Positions 9,496-18,269 of a stretch of 33,255 nucleotides of DNA are shown piece by piece. The stretch's first letter is position 1. Every line of letters starts with the position of its first letter. The position numbers were made by a program, and so were the translations under genes. Under the pieces are notes generated by a model. That model saw nothing but the letters and a program-made list of their open reading frames with translations. It was not told the DNA's origin and ran no database searches. Source of the stretch: Pseudomonas tremae (lineage in GTDB: Bacteria; Pseudomonadota; Gammaproteobacteria; Pseudomonadales; Pseudomonadaceae); assembly GCF_001401155.1 (NCBI RefSeq), contig NZ_LJRO01000029.1:1-33255 (forward strand), in the 5' to 3' direction.

Positions 9496-10548
9496 TCATG
9501 AGCTGTAATCCACATACCGCGCCATAAGGTTCGGGCGGCTAAAAGTGTCAATCGCGTACACCCGCTGCCACATGGCGTCGACCTCGGTTTTGAACGTGTC
9601 GTCATCCATGTCGATCCAGTAGCGAGGGTTGCGGCCGCGCTGCTGATCGTAGTCGGCAGTGACAGGGTCCAGGTGCCGGTACGGTTCGAACAGCGGAATG
9701 TCCGGAATCGGGCCGCTGATGTCCATGTAATTCTGCAGGAAGTCCCAGAGTGCGCAGGGACGTTGTTGGAAGTCGTCAGCATTCATCAGCATATGAAAAT
9801 TGATTTTGTGGTCTTCGTAGCGGTGCTGAAGCAGAAGCCCGTACGTAGGGCCGTGACGATTGCTGGTGGTAATCATATAGGCATCGAACTCATAAAACGG
9901 CGCGATGAATTTGTCGATTACACCTTCTTTCCGATGGCGTTTATAGTCGAAGATAGTGACCAGGCCGGTTCTGCGGTTGAGTTCCCACTCAGGGCCTTTT
10001 GGGGGGCGGAACCATATTCTGGGGAAGTGGTTGATAATAATGTGGCTGACGAGCCAGAGCAGCAGTGGGATACCTAAAAATATTGGGTAAAACCCGAGCA
10101 AAAGTTCTATGGTTACTTTTTGCCAGGACAGGTGAGATGCCTGTATTGCTATCAGATGCGTGATGAAAGATAGTGGAAAAAATATAATCGAGCTTCCTTT
10201 CGAAAATTGCAGAACGATCAGCCAGAATTGAGATGTGAACGGAAGTGGAGCGAATTTGAAGCGTTCATGGTCACACTTGTTGTGAAGATTAACTCCTTCA
10301 AAAATAGCCGGAACATGGGTCCCGTTTGCTTTCTTCTTCTTTTCCTTTGCGACTTCTTCCCAGAGTTTCATACTTTCTGGGGTGGACTCCTCAAAAAGTT
10401 TCATTGATGCTGTTTGTTGTGTGCTACCCCAAGGCATGCGTATCGAACATGCCGAAGATGAGGTCGTTCGCAAGGGTGATGCCTGTTCAGGAATGTTGTC
10501 AGGCTGGAAGGCTTGGGGGCCGTAAATTCTGTTGGTCGAATCAATCAT
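9496..10548 (-). CDS. T6SS effector-linked two-helix membrane protein, candidate immunity protein
   Basis: I do not recognise this with certainty; it may belong to the DUF6708-type proteins found beside VasX-like effectors. From the chosen start it is 350 residues. It has a polar N-terminus with a lysine-rich patch (about 68-73), two strongly hydrophobic segments (about 108-136 and 146-174) and a soluble C-terminal half beginning near RTGLVTIFDYKRHRK. This fits an inner-membrane protein with a large cytoplasmic or periplasmic domain. It lies directly downstream of the effector gene. The ATG at 10548 overlaps the effector stop by 8 bases, suggesting coupling; a longer start at 10575 is possible, and neither has a strong ribosome site. 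In Vibrio cholerae the pore-forming effector VasX is followed by the immunity protein TsiV2, so self-protection is the natural guess, though an effector-accessory role is also possible. The 5' part of the gene is much richer in AT than its neighbours. Confidence 0.75.
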   Translation of the reverse strand: MIDSTNRIYGPQAFQPDNIPEQASPLRTTSSSACSIRMPWGSTQQTASMKLFEESTPESMKLWEEVAKEKKKKANGTHVPAIFEGVNLHNKCDHERFKFAPLPFTSQFWLIVLQFSKGSSIIFFPLSFITHLIAIQASHLSWQKVTIELLLGFYPIFLGIPLLLWLVSHIIINHFPRIWFRPPKGPEWELNRRTGLVTIFDYKRHRKEGVIDKFIAPFYEFDAYMITTSNRHGPTYGLLLQHRYEDHKINFHMLMNADDFQQRPCALWDFLQNYMDISGPIPDIPLFEPYRHLDPVTADYDQQRGRNPRYWIDMDDDTFKTEVDAMWQRVYAIDTFSRPNLMARYVDYSS

Positions 10549-13500
10549 TGGCAGAGTCTTTATTAGCGTCTTCATCAGCCCAGAACGGCTGGCTGATTTT
10601 TTTGAAATTTGGCGTTGCCCAGTCTTGACTGTATTGGGTCGGGTCTTTGACCGGTGGTGCAGGAAAGTAAAGTTTCTCTCCCCCGCGGCTCAGAATGAAC
10701 TGGGCTCTCACGGCCCACTGGTAATGGTGTCTACTGCTGCCAGTGGGTGAAACCTGATTAACTGGTGTGGCAAAAAACAGTTCCAATGCGTCCAGTTGAA
10801 GACGCTGAGCTTTTGGCGTTTCAGATCTGTCGGCAATTTCAATTCCTGCGCGATAAGGTACGCCTTGGTTATTCGCTTTTTCGGTAACGCGGCACAGCCT
10901 GCAGTCAGCTTGAATGCTTAGGCTGTCGAGACTGCCGATCAGTCCAGGCAACCGACTCTGCAGGCGAATAATTGTGTCCGCGCTACGTATGGCATGGGGT
11001 ATCTGCGCGTGATAATCAAAGGTGGCATGCGGCTCATAAACCGGATTTTTTTCTATTGAAATACTGATGCCGGCAAGCAGGCTTGTTAGCCGGTAAAAAG
11101 CCTGTGATGGATCCTGTAAATAACTGTCGATTGAATGGCTTTCACCGAACGGACCGTTCGCCAACCATGCCTCCAGTGGCGTTGAACTTATTAATATGAC
11201 CAAGCCTACGCCCACTCCGATCAGCAGTAATGCGGCCCAACCCAATACCGTGAGACCCAGAAGCGTTCCGGCCGCTCCGAACAAGGTTCCCAGCGATCCT
11301 GCAACACCCCCAAGGGATATCAATAAATATCCGTACATGGCTTGATCGTTCCATTGCCATGCTTGCCAAGCATCTATTGCATTCACTACTGACAGAATAA
11401 TTCCAGAGGAAAAAATACCTATTATCCGACCAGTAACTGAATAGGTGAGTTTTTTGGCTAGAGCTTCACCAAAGAAAACCGATGCTTTTTTTGGATTGAT
11501 GTTGAATAAAATTTTCCTGCCCACAGAGAGTAATGATCTTTCACTTGCCAGCTTGACTGCCAAGGCCTCAGTCGCAATTGTTAAGTCTAATAGGGCTCCT
11601 CCCAATCCTATGCCGGCCCTCAGAAATCCTTTTTCGCGTATGGACTGCGCAAACGCCTCACTCTCCGAACTCACATTCCCAACCTCCAGCATCAACACCG
11701 CCAGGCAAAACGGCGTCGACCCCAATACCTTGTAAGCCGCCTTGTTCCTCTCCGAATCCAGCCCCGCTATGGCCTCACTCAAGCCGCTCTTCGCCCGGAT
11801 ATGACCGCGTTGCGCCTCACCCACTGCGCCTGCTGCTTCACGAGCGGTTTTAAGTGTTCGGTTCATGTCGCCGACCACCTGCGCGGTCTTGTGTCCGCGA
11901 GGAATCACCAAGACCAGATTGTCGCCCTGAGTCAGCCGGGTAGAGGACGGCGGCGGTGGGGCGATGTCGCCAAAGGGCGTTCCGTCAGCACGCAGGTATT
12001 CGCCATAACGTGTTTTGGGCAGTGACTCTCGACCGGGCAGGTCTTCCAGGCCGAATACATAGTGTTGCGCAGTGACCTTATTACGGCGGGTCAGGAAGGC
12101 AGCAGCAAAATGCTCGGGCATCATGCTGCGCAGTTGTTGTACGCCCCGGCCTTGGCGTTTGACGTCGATCTTGTGGGTATTGGCACCGAGCCGCTCTTGT
12201 ATCTTGGCCAGCCGATCGTTTGCCGAGGGGGCATTGGCATGGGGACTTTTTAAACCGCCTTTGGCAGACGCGAGTGCCTGGTTGGCTTTGGCGACGGCGT
12301 TCGCGGCGCCGTCCGAGGCGCTTTGCAGGTTTTCAAAGATCCCGATCAGCGCCGCCGTTGTGGCTTTGCCGTTGTTGATGAGAAAAAAGTTCTGCAGGTT
12401 GTCTCCCGCCAGCAGGTTGGCGAGGGTGGTGGCATCCAGCGTGACCTGAGTGACAGGGTCAGGCGCTGGCCGGGTCTCGAAACGAGCCAGTTCAGTGGCG
12501 CGAAAGCGGCCGTCGCCCATGTTCTTGTCATCGCTAAGCGGCACGACATAGGGCGCGCAAGCAGTCAGCAGATCGCATTCTGGCCAAAGCATAAGATGCA
12601 GAGGCGACGTGCCATCGCTGGCGATATGCTCCAGAAACTTCTGCCCCGGGCTCACGGCCTTATCCCAAAGACCAATACCTGTGACTGCATCCACCATATC
12701 GCCGCCGGGCGCCAGCGGATCGACAGTGGACGGCAGCAGCGCCAGGGTCGCCAGGGTCCGGCTCAACTCATACATTGCCGCCACGTAGTCGAAACCTTCC
12801 AGGCTCAAGTGATCAGCCAGCATTTGTTCCGTGGTGCTTTGTTTCAGACTGTCTATCAGTGCGTCCTGAGCGCTGAGCATGTGCCGCCAGACCACCGCGC
12901 GCTGAACCGTGGCCGTGCATTGGTTGATCATTTGCCTGCCAGGCTCATGCAGCTTGGCCATCGTCGTATGCAGCGGGTTTTCCTGGCCGCGAATATTGCG
13001 CGGCACCACCAGTTGTTGCACCAGCAAAGCGCTGGCATGGTGCGGGTGGCGAATGGCGTGTCGGGCGCAAAGCGCAAACAGTTGCTGGCATGTATCGACA
13101 CGTTGCCGCAGATGTCGCAGTCGATAGCAGGCATCGTCCAGCAGCACACCGCAGACCTGCCTTTGGCGAGCTTTCTCCAGCACATCGGCGACACTGGTCT
13201 GTGCTTCCCAGAGCACACCCGCATCAACGGGCTCTGCGTCGTCCTCGACCGGCAAGCTGGCCAGCAGCGCATCGGCCATCGCTGTCAGTTCCAGGTGCCT
13301 GACGTTCTGCACTGTGATGCCTCTGTCAGCTTGGGCGAGAAATGCCCTGGCTTGTCTGAAAGACTCGACCGGAAACTGCCCCGACAGATCGCACAGGTAC
13401 CGCGCTGGATGATCGAGCAGTCTTTCGTAACCGGGCTGCCGGGCGCGTTGCGGTGCAGCCAGACTGACCGGAAACACGTTGTGCTGCAGATTCAGCCGGG

Positions 13501-14325
13501 TTGCCTTGATCGGGGCGAGAAGTGCCTGAGTGAAAGGGTCTTTGGCATCAAAGTCGGAAAACGCATCAAGCATCGCCTTGCCATCGGGCTTGCCCTTGTA
13601 CAGGTCCGTGAAGTGTTTTTTTGACTGGCTCAGGTCAAGGTTTTTGCAGCGGGTGCTTCTTGATGCAGCGTCTTTTTCCAGACGTTCGAGGCGTGGCGCA
13701 CTGAGCTGAACTTCCGAGAAACACAGCTGCACAGCCGTTGCTTGCCGGTTGTTCCAGAGCGCCGGCAGCCAGATGTCTTCAAGTGCCGCGCCGCGTGGCT
13801 TGCGCTCTCCGGGCAGGAAACCGTCTTGCCTCCGATAACGGCTACATCGATGTCGTGATAAGTGCTGCCGGTTTCGCTGACTTGAATCTCCAGCTCGCGC
13901 CACAGTTTCTCCTGATAAAACACATACACATAACCCGCGCGAGCCAGTACCGGCGTGCCGAGATCGTATACGGTTCGGGAGCCAGGCAGCGGCACAAACG
14001 GCAGCACCGGCACTATCTGGTTGAACTGCGCATCGGCCTGTCGTGGCGTGACCTGCGTTTTGTGCAACAAAGGCAGACGAATAGGCTCGCCATCGATGGT
14101 CGCAATCTGCAAGTGAAGGTGCGCGCCGTCGATGTGATCCCAGACTTCCAGGATGCAGCTGTAATGCACGTGATCCAGTTTTTCCGGTCTGGATTGATAA
14201 ACACGATCATCTTTAGGGCTGATCAACAAAACCTGTTGCCGGTCTGAATGATCCCGGCCCGCGATCTGCACGATCAGCTTGTTCATTTCGCAACAAGGCC
14301 CTGCGCTCAGGCTGTCGGTGGTCAT
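10541..14325 (-). pseudogene. VasX/BTH_I2691-type T6SS effector, frameshifted
   Basis: This is a large effector of the VasX-like class, which is delivered by T6SS and damages target membranes. The N-terminal VasX domain is read in one frame from the ATG at 14325 (ATGA overlap with the upstream gene). It passes through YVYVFYQEKLWRELEI to DIDVA near 13840; that frame then turns to nonsense and stops at 13630. The continuation (RYRRQDGFLPGE, ALEDIWLP, then LCFSEVQLSAPRLERLEKD) is in the next frame and stays open to 10541. Joined, the product would be about 1260 residues. A long helical middle is followed by a hydrophobic region coded at about 11424-11374 and 11335-11183, consistent with membrane insertion, and then a soluble tail. 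The second frame is open from a GTG at 13903 behind GGAG, so a product lacking the N-domain (up to 1120 residues) might still be made. The break could equally be a base-call error. GC falls sharply below about 11640. Confidence 0.82.
13838..13843 (-). other. Frameshift point in the effector gene
   Basis: On the minus strand the codons run GAT GTA GCC GTT ATC. Adding one C (GCC CGT TAT CGG) restores one continuous protein reading DVARYRRQDG across the junction. The simplest explanation is loss of one C from a CCC run, either in the genome or in the assembly. Confidence 0.75.
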
Positions 14326-14879
14326 TGAGGAGATTCCCTGTTCTGAAGCCGTAAAGCGTCTTCCTGACGCAGGCTCAGGCCTGGCGTGACCAAGGGGTAT
14401 GGCGGTTTCCAGCGAGACGCGTGCGGATTGTCGATGCTGATCCAGTGTTGATTGCCTTGCGCGATGTCCGCCCAGGTTCCGCCGTACCAGCGAAGTCGAG
14501 AAATGGGCCCCAGCCACTGAGTACTGGTTTGCGGTGTCTCGGCGGTAAAGAAATAGCTGGCCGTTACAGGGTGCGAATAGCGCAGAACGCCTCGACGGTT
14601 CCCTTCGAATCGGACCATCAGGATGTGTCTGAGGTGAGCGAGTACGACCTCGACCGGCGAAGCGCTTTCGATGATCAGGCCCGGCCAGTCGTCGGGGTTT
14701 TCAGAAACGGCTTCCAGTAACGGATGCTGTCCGTCGGCATCCAGAAAAACGGGACTTGCCTGTCTGCTGGTGGCCAGCTCCGTCTCGTCAAAGAGCATGC
14801 AGGGCTCTGGGGCGGGCAGCAGTCGGTAAAGCTGTTCCAGTAGCGAATCAGTGCGTTCCAGTAGCACATAAAGGCTCAT
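14322..14879 (-). CDS. DUF4123 T6SS adaptor/chaperone
   Basis: The 185-residue protein resembles the DUF4123 family (Tap-1/TEC, VasW). These cytoplasmic chaperones bind a specific effector and load it onto the tip of the cognate VgrG. The N-terminus MSLYVLLERTDS, the acidic GLIIESASP segment and the aromatic C-terminal part (PISRLRWYGGTW, HWISIDNP) fit that family in size and pattern. I chose the ATG at 14879 because GGGAGG precedes it by six bases and it overlaps the vgrG stop in an ATGA; the open frame upstream lies within vgrG. Its stop overlaps the effector start in another ATGA. The tight order VgrG, adaptor, effector is the usual arrangement and suggests this adaptor serves the VasX-like protein next to it. 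The family assignment is from recall, not a search. Confidence 0.82.
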   Translation of the reverse strand: MSLYVLLERTDSLLEQLYRLLPAPEPCMLFDETELATSRQASPVFLDADGQHPLLEAVSENPDDWPGLIIESASPVEVVLAHLRHILMVRFEGNRRGVLRYSHPVTASYFFTAETPQTSTQWLGPISRLRWYGGTWADIAQGNQHWISIDNPHASRWKPPYPLVTPGLSLRQEDALRLQNRESPQ

Positions 14880-16954
14880 TGCCGACCTCCCGACTGCGAT
14901 GCTTTCCGGCAGCCGCAATCGACAAGCGGGCAGTCTGCAGGCGTTCCGCCCTTGGGTTTTTGGCAGAGTTCGACGATCGGCCCTGACCCTCTCAGACGCT
15001 GCATCAGCAACAGCCCCGGCTTGCTGTCATCGATCGGCTTCACGAGCCCCGGCCGCAGGGGTGTTGCTTCGGTTCCAGCTGTCGGCTGGCCCCCGGAGTT
15101 GAGCTTTATTTGTGGCCCGTTCACGGTCACGCCACTGGGGTCGATCTTGATGAATGAGCCGCCCGCAGTGAAGGTGATTTCGAGACCGGCCTCAATCACC
15201 ACCTTGTCGCCAGCCTTGATATGGATTTCTTCTCCGGCCTCTGCCAGTAACCCATCACCCGTTTTGATGTGCTGCGTGCCGCCCACGGTCAGGTGATCAC
15301 TGGCTTTGACTTCAGTTAGCCGATCACCCTCAACGGTTCGATGCTCGGCTGCCTTGAACACGCTGTAACTGTTGGCTTCGACATGCTCGTGACGCTCATG
15401 GCCAACGTGGATTTTCTGATCGTGTCGGATGTGCTGTTCCCAGTCCCGCTGGGCGTGAATGTAGATTTGTTCCTGATCGGCCTGGTCCTCGATGCGCAGC
15501 TCGTTCGAACCATTACCACCAGGGCTGCTCAAGGTTTTGAATACACTGCGTGTCTGATGCGCGGGCAAGTCGTAGGGCGGGACGTGTTCGGCGTGGTACA
15601 GGCAGCCGCTGATCAGTGGGCGGTCGGGATCACCCTCGAGAAAGGTCACCAGCACTTCCATGCCGACTCGCGGGATGACCATCCCACCGTAGCGATTGCC
15701 AGCCCAACTGGACGACACTCGCAACCAGCAGCTAGTGCGGTCATTAGCCTGACCTTCGCGATCCCAATGAAACTGCACCTTGACCCGGCCATGCCGGTCG
15801 CAGTGTATTTCCTGATCTTTCGGGCCAGTGACTACGGCGGTCTGGCTGCCGGGTATGCGCGGTTTCGGGTGCCGCAAGGGCGTTCGGTACGGGGCTTTCC
15901 ACGGGGTTACCCGGAAAGTATTGCGATAGCCCTGGCACAAATTGACGTCGTTTCGTATCGGGTGGGCATGCTCCTCAAGAACTTGCGGCTGACTGCCCTC
16001 ATGGCGAACGTCCGTCAATAACCAGAGGTCATTCCATGCCTGGTCTGGGTGCTCGCTCAACTGCACAAAATGCCCGCTGACCAAACGCGGTTGATCACTT
16101 TGACCTTCGCCCTGTCGGTAATCATGACGATGCCGCTCGAGGGCGCGTCTGGCGAGTTGCTCGCCCCGGTCGCGGTGCACAAAACCGGCAGGGTAATCGT
16201 AATCTTCAAGCTCCGGACTGACGTCACCATGAGCAGAGCCTTGCATGGTCAGATGCGGCTTCTCGAAGTGATAGTCTCGGCGGGTGGTGCTGTCGGCGCG
16301 GGTTTCGAGGCGTAGCTTGAAGTCCCGGATTATCGGCTCTTTGCCTGCCAGCCCGTTGTCCTGCTTGTAGATCACTGGCTCAAGTTTCGGGAACACCGTC
16401 TGGTCATCGCCAAACACCAGGTTGTGCGCCGTAAAGCTGTGCTCGAAGTGGTAGTGCAAGCCTTCTTCTTCGCACAGCCGCTGAATGAAGTGCAGATCAG
16501 ATTCGTTGTATTGCACGCAGTATTCGCGCTCGGGGCAGTTCGCGCCGAGTTCGAACCTGTAGGTGTTGGCGAGCAGATGGTGATCTTCGAGCACCGTGGC
16601 GATAATTTGCGGCGCCGTCTGGTGCTGAAAAATACGCTGGTTGGTGCGATGGCCGAGACGGGCCAGACGCGGACGCAGCGTCATTGAGTAATGGGCCAGG
16701 CGTGGACCTGAATCGCCTTGGGCAATACGATCAATCAGCCCATGGATGCCGCCGCCGTCAGGAGCAAATTGCAGAAAAGCCGGGAGGCCCAACAAGCTTT
16801 CCAGATCCAGCGACGTGCGCTCGCTGACCAGCCCCAGCGTGAAGCAGAAAGGCTGGCTGATGGCTTCATGGCCGGTGAACGCCAGAACCTGAAACCCATG
16901 TTTGGGGCCCTCGAGGCTCAGACTGAAGCATGGCTGGTTGGCAGAAGCGAACAT
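14876..16954 (-). CDS. vgrG: T6SS spike protein VgrG (TssI)
   Basis: VgrG forms the trimeric spike of the T6SS needle and carries effectors. The 692-residue product has the gp27-like N-terminal part (FSLSLEGPKHGFQVLAFTG; QYNESDLHFIQRLCEEEGLHY), the gp5 OB-fold (GRVKVQFHWDREG; WLRVSSSWAGNRYGG; PRVGMEVLVTFLEGDPDRP) and a repeated beta-helix needle (about residues 480-620: ELRIEDQADQEQIYIHAQRD, then TVNGPQIKLNSGG). There is no fused toxin domain, only a tail of about 60 residues ending in a cysteine cluster (LCQ, CPLVDCGC). The ATG at 16954 is preceded by GGAGAG at six bases and gives the usual N-terminus; an in-frame ATG at 16990 is less likely. It heads a four-gene minus-strand operon. No baseplate or sheath genes are nearby, so it is an orphan vgrG cluster served by an apparatus encoded elsewhere. 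Confidence 0.95.
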   Translation of the reverse strand: MFASANQPCFSLSLEGPKHGFQVLAFTGHEAISQPFCFTLGLVSERTSLDLESLLGLPAFLQFAPDGGGIHGLIDRIAQGDSGPRLAHYSMTLRPRLARLGHRTNQRIFQHQTAPQIIATVLEDHHLLANTYRFELGANCPEREYCVQYNESDLHFIQRLCEEEGLHYHFEHSFTAHNLVFGDDQTVFPKLEPVIYKQDNGLAGKEPIIRDFKLRLETRADSTTRRDYHFEKPHLTMQGSAHGDVSPELEDYDYPAGFVHRDRGEQLARRALERHRHDYRQGEGQSDQPRLVSGHFVQLSEHPDQAWNDLWLLTDVRHEGSQPQVLEEHAHPIRNDVNLCQGYRNTFRVTPWKAPYRTPLRHPKPRIPGSQTAVVTGPKDQEIHCDRHGRVKVQFHWDREGQANDRTSCWLRVSSSWAGNRYGGMVIPRVGMEVLVTFLEGDPDRPLISGCLYHAEHVPPYDLPAHQTRSVFKTLSSPGGNGSNELRIEDQADQEQIYIHAQRDWEQHIRHDQKIHVGHERHEHVEANSYSVFKAAEHRTVEGDRLTEVKASDHLTVGGTQHIKTGDGLLAEAGEEIHIKAGDKVVIEAGLEITFTAGGSFIKIDPSGVTVNGPQIKLNSGGQPTAGTEATPLRPGLVKPIDDSKPGLLLMQRLRGSGPIVELCQKPKGGTPADCPLVDCGCRKASQSGGRQ

Positions 16955-17007
16955 CCGAATCTCTCCGAAGTAACGGGCAATCGCGCCCATCGAACGGAGG
17001 GAGTCAT

Positions 17008-17023
17008 TACAAGAACAGTGCCA
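17008..17023 (-). promoter_or_regulatory. Possible sigma-54 promoter of the vgrG operon
   Basis: On the minus strand TGGCAC, five bases, TTGTA gives GG and GT separated by ten bases. It matches the -24/-12 consensus TGGCAC-N5-TTGCW in all but one conserved base (T for the -12 C). Transcription would start about 40 bases before the vgrG ATG. Sigma-54 control of hcp/vgrG operons is established in several T6SS. The upstream stretch 17024-17080 is AT-rich. Confidence 0.45.
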
Positions 17024-17080
17024 CCCTGATTTTGTATATATAAATCAGTTGGTTGAGAATAATCTCTAAAAAAATACAGC

Positions 17081-17104
17081 AAAAATCTGCGCAGAAAATT
17101 GCGC
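17081..17104 (-). terminator. Weak possible terminator after the LysR gene
   Basis: On the minus strand a short 5-bp stem (GCGCA with TGCGC, six-base loop) is followed by A, G, A and a T5 run. The stem is short, so this is only a weak candidate. It lies 60-80 bases past the regulator's stop. Confidence 0.25.
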
Positions 17105-17164
17105 GCTTTTACGGCGAGTTGCGCAGCATCAAACGCGTTTCTGAGTGGGCCAAGCGCTTGCGCA

Positions 17165-18112
17165 TCAACCGATAAACCTTGCCGCCGCTGCCTTTCCCAA
17201 TAAGAACACCTTGTTCAACTCCGTCACCTCCCGAATGTAATCCCACAACAACGTGATCCGCTTCAACTTCCTCAAATCCTCGCGGCAGTACATCCAGAAC
17301 TGCCGGGTAACGTTCACTTCCTCCGCCAGCACCGGTAACAGTCGCGGGTCCTGAGCAGCCAGAAAGCACGGCAGGATCGCCAGTGCGCGGCCTTGCAGCG
17401 CAGCGGTGTACTGGGCGATGACACTGGTACTGCGCAGTTGCGCCTGAGCGTTGGGCAGTAGGTTGCTCAGGTAAAGCAGCTCCGAGCTGAATGCCAGGTC
17501 GTCGACGTAGCTGATGAAGAGATGCTCGGCCAGATCTGCCTTGCGCTGAATCGGCGGATGGCTGTCGAGGTAATCCTGGGTCGCGTACAGGCGCAAGCTG
17601 TAGTCGCAGAGTTTGCAGCACACGTACGGCCCGTGATCCGGGCGCTCAAGGGCGATGACAATGTCAGCCTCGCGCTTGGACAGGCTGATGAAGTGTGGCA
17701 ACGGCAGGATATCCAGCGAAATGCTGGGGTAGCTGTCGAGAAAGTGACTCAGTTGCGGGGTGATGAAAAAGCTGCCGAAGCCTTCGGTGCAGCCCACGCG
17801 AACGTGCCCGGACAACGCCACGCTAGAGCCGGAAACCTGCTCGCAGGCCATGTGCAACGTGCTTTCGATGGACTCGGCGTAGCCCAGCAAACGCTGACCT
17901 TCGGCGGTCATGATGAAACCGTTATTGCGTGACTTTTCGAAGAGCAGCGTGCCAAGCGAGGTTTCCAGCGAGTTGATGCGTCGTGACACGGTGGTGTAGT
18001 CCACAGCCAGCCGACGGGCAGCGCTGCTGACTTTACGGGTGCGTGCCACTTCAAGGAAAAACTTCAGGTCATCCCAGTTCAACGATCCCAGGGAGGTGAT
18101 GTTTTTATGCAT
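17165..18112 (-). CDS. LysR-type transcriptional regulator, divergent from mmsAB
   Basis: This is a 315-residue LysR-family DNA-binding regulator. The N-terminal winged helix-turn-helix is at about residues 9-68 (LNWDDLKFFLEVARTRKVSSAARRL as two blocks, then TTVSRRINSLE), and a substrate-binding domain follows. It most resembles members that begin with DDLKFF and carry the TVSRRI recognition helix. The ATG at 18112 is preceded by AGGG and gives a normal N-terminus; the open frame continues upstream through the promoter region without a plausible start. It is divergent from mmsA with 157 bases between the start codons, the normal arrangement for a LysR regulator acting on its neighbour. It therefore probably controls valine / 3-hydroxyisobutyrate breakdown. 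In P. aeruginosa the mmsAB regulator (MmsR) is instead an AraC-type protein. The effector molecule cannot be read from the sequence. Confidence 0.9.
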   Translation of the reverse strand: MHKNITSLGSLNWDDLKFFLEVARTRKVSSAARRLAVDYTTVSRRINSLETSLGTLLFEKSRNNGFIMTAEGQRLLGYAESIESTLHMACEQVSGSSVALSGHVRVGCTEGFGSFFITPQLSHFLDSYPSISLDILPLPHFISLSKREADIVIALERPDHGPYVCCKLCDYSLRLYATQDYLDSHPPIQRKADLAEHLFISYVDDLAFSSELLYLSNLLPNAQAQLRSTSVIAQYTAALQGRALAILPCFLAAQDPRLLPVLAEEVNVTRQFWMYCREDLRKLKRITLLWDYIREVTELNKVFLLGKAAAARFIG

Positions 18113-18134
18113 GTTGACCCTGCTTTTATCTGCG

Positions 18135-18163
18135 TTCTTGTTAGAAGTTTGCACATCTATACT
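18135..18163 (+). promoter_or_regulatory. mmsA promoter with overlapping dyad
   Basis: The -10-like TATACT (18158-18163) lies 17 bases after a poor -35 (TTCTTG, 18135-18140). The -35 is overlapped by the dyad TTCT-TGTT-AGAA (18135-18146). A weak -35 under a dyad is what one expects of a promoter needing a LysR-type activator. This is a reading by eye, without experimental support. Confidence 0.4.
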
Positions 18164-18269
18164 CCAAAGCGCGGCCCCTGACCAACTCAAAAACAAGACT
18201 GTCGGGAGACCATGACGGCCCCTGTAAAAAGGCTCCGGATGCATGGTTTGCTGAAGGAGAACGCTTCGG

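Noticed and set aside
12323..13624. Long plus-strand open frame of 433 codons opposite the effector gene
   Set aside because: It is antisense to a well-supported coding region, rich in His, Gln and Arg from reversed high-GC codons, and matches nothing I recognise.
13630..13837. Tail of the first effector frame as genuine protein
   Set aside because: After the frameshift the translation loses all resemblance to the family, while the adjacent frame continues it. It is read-through nonsense up to the first stop.
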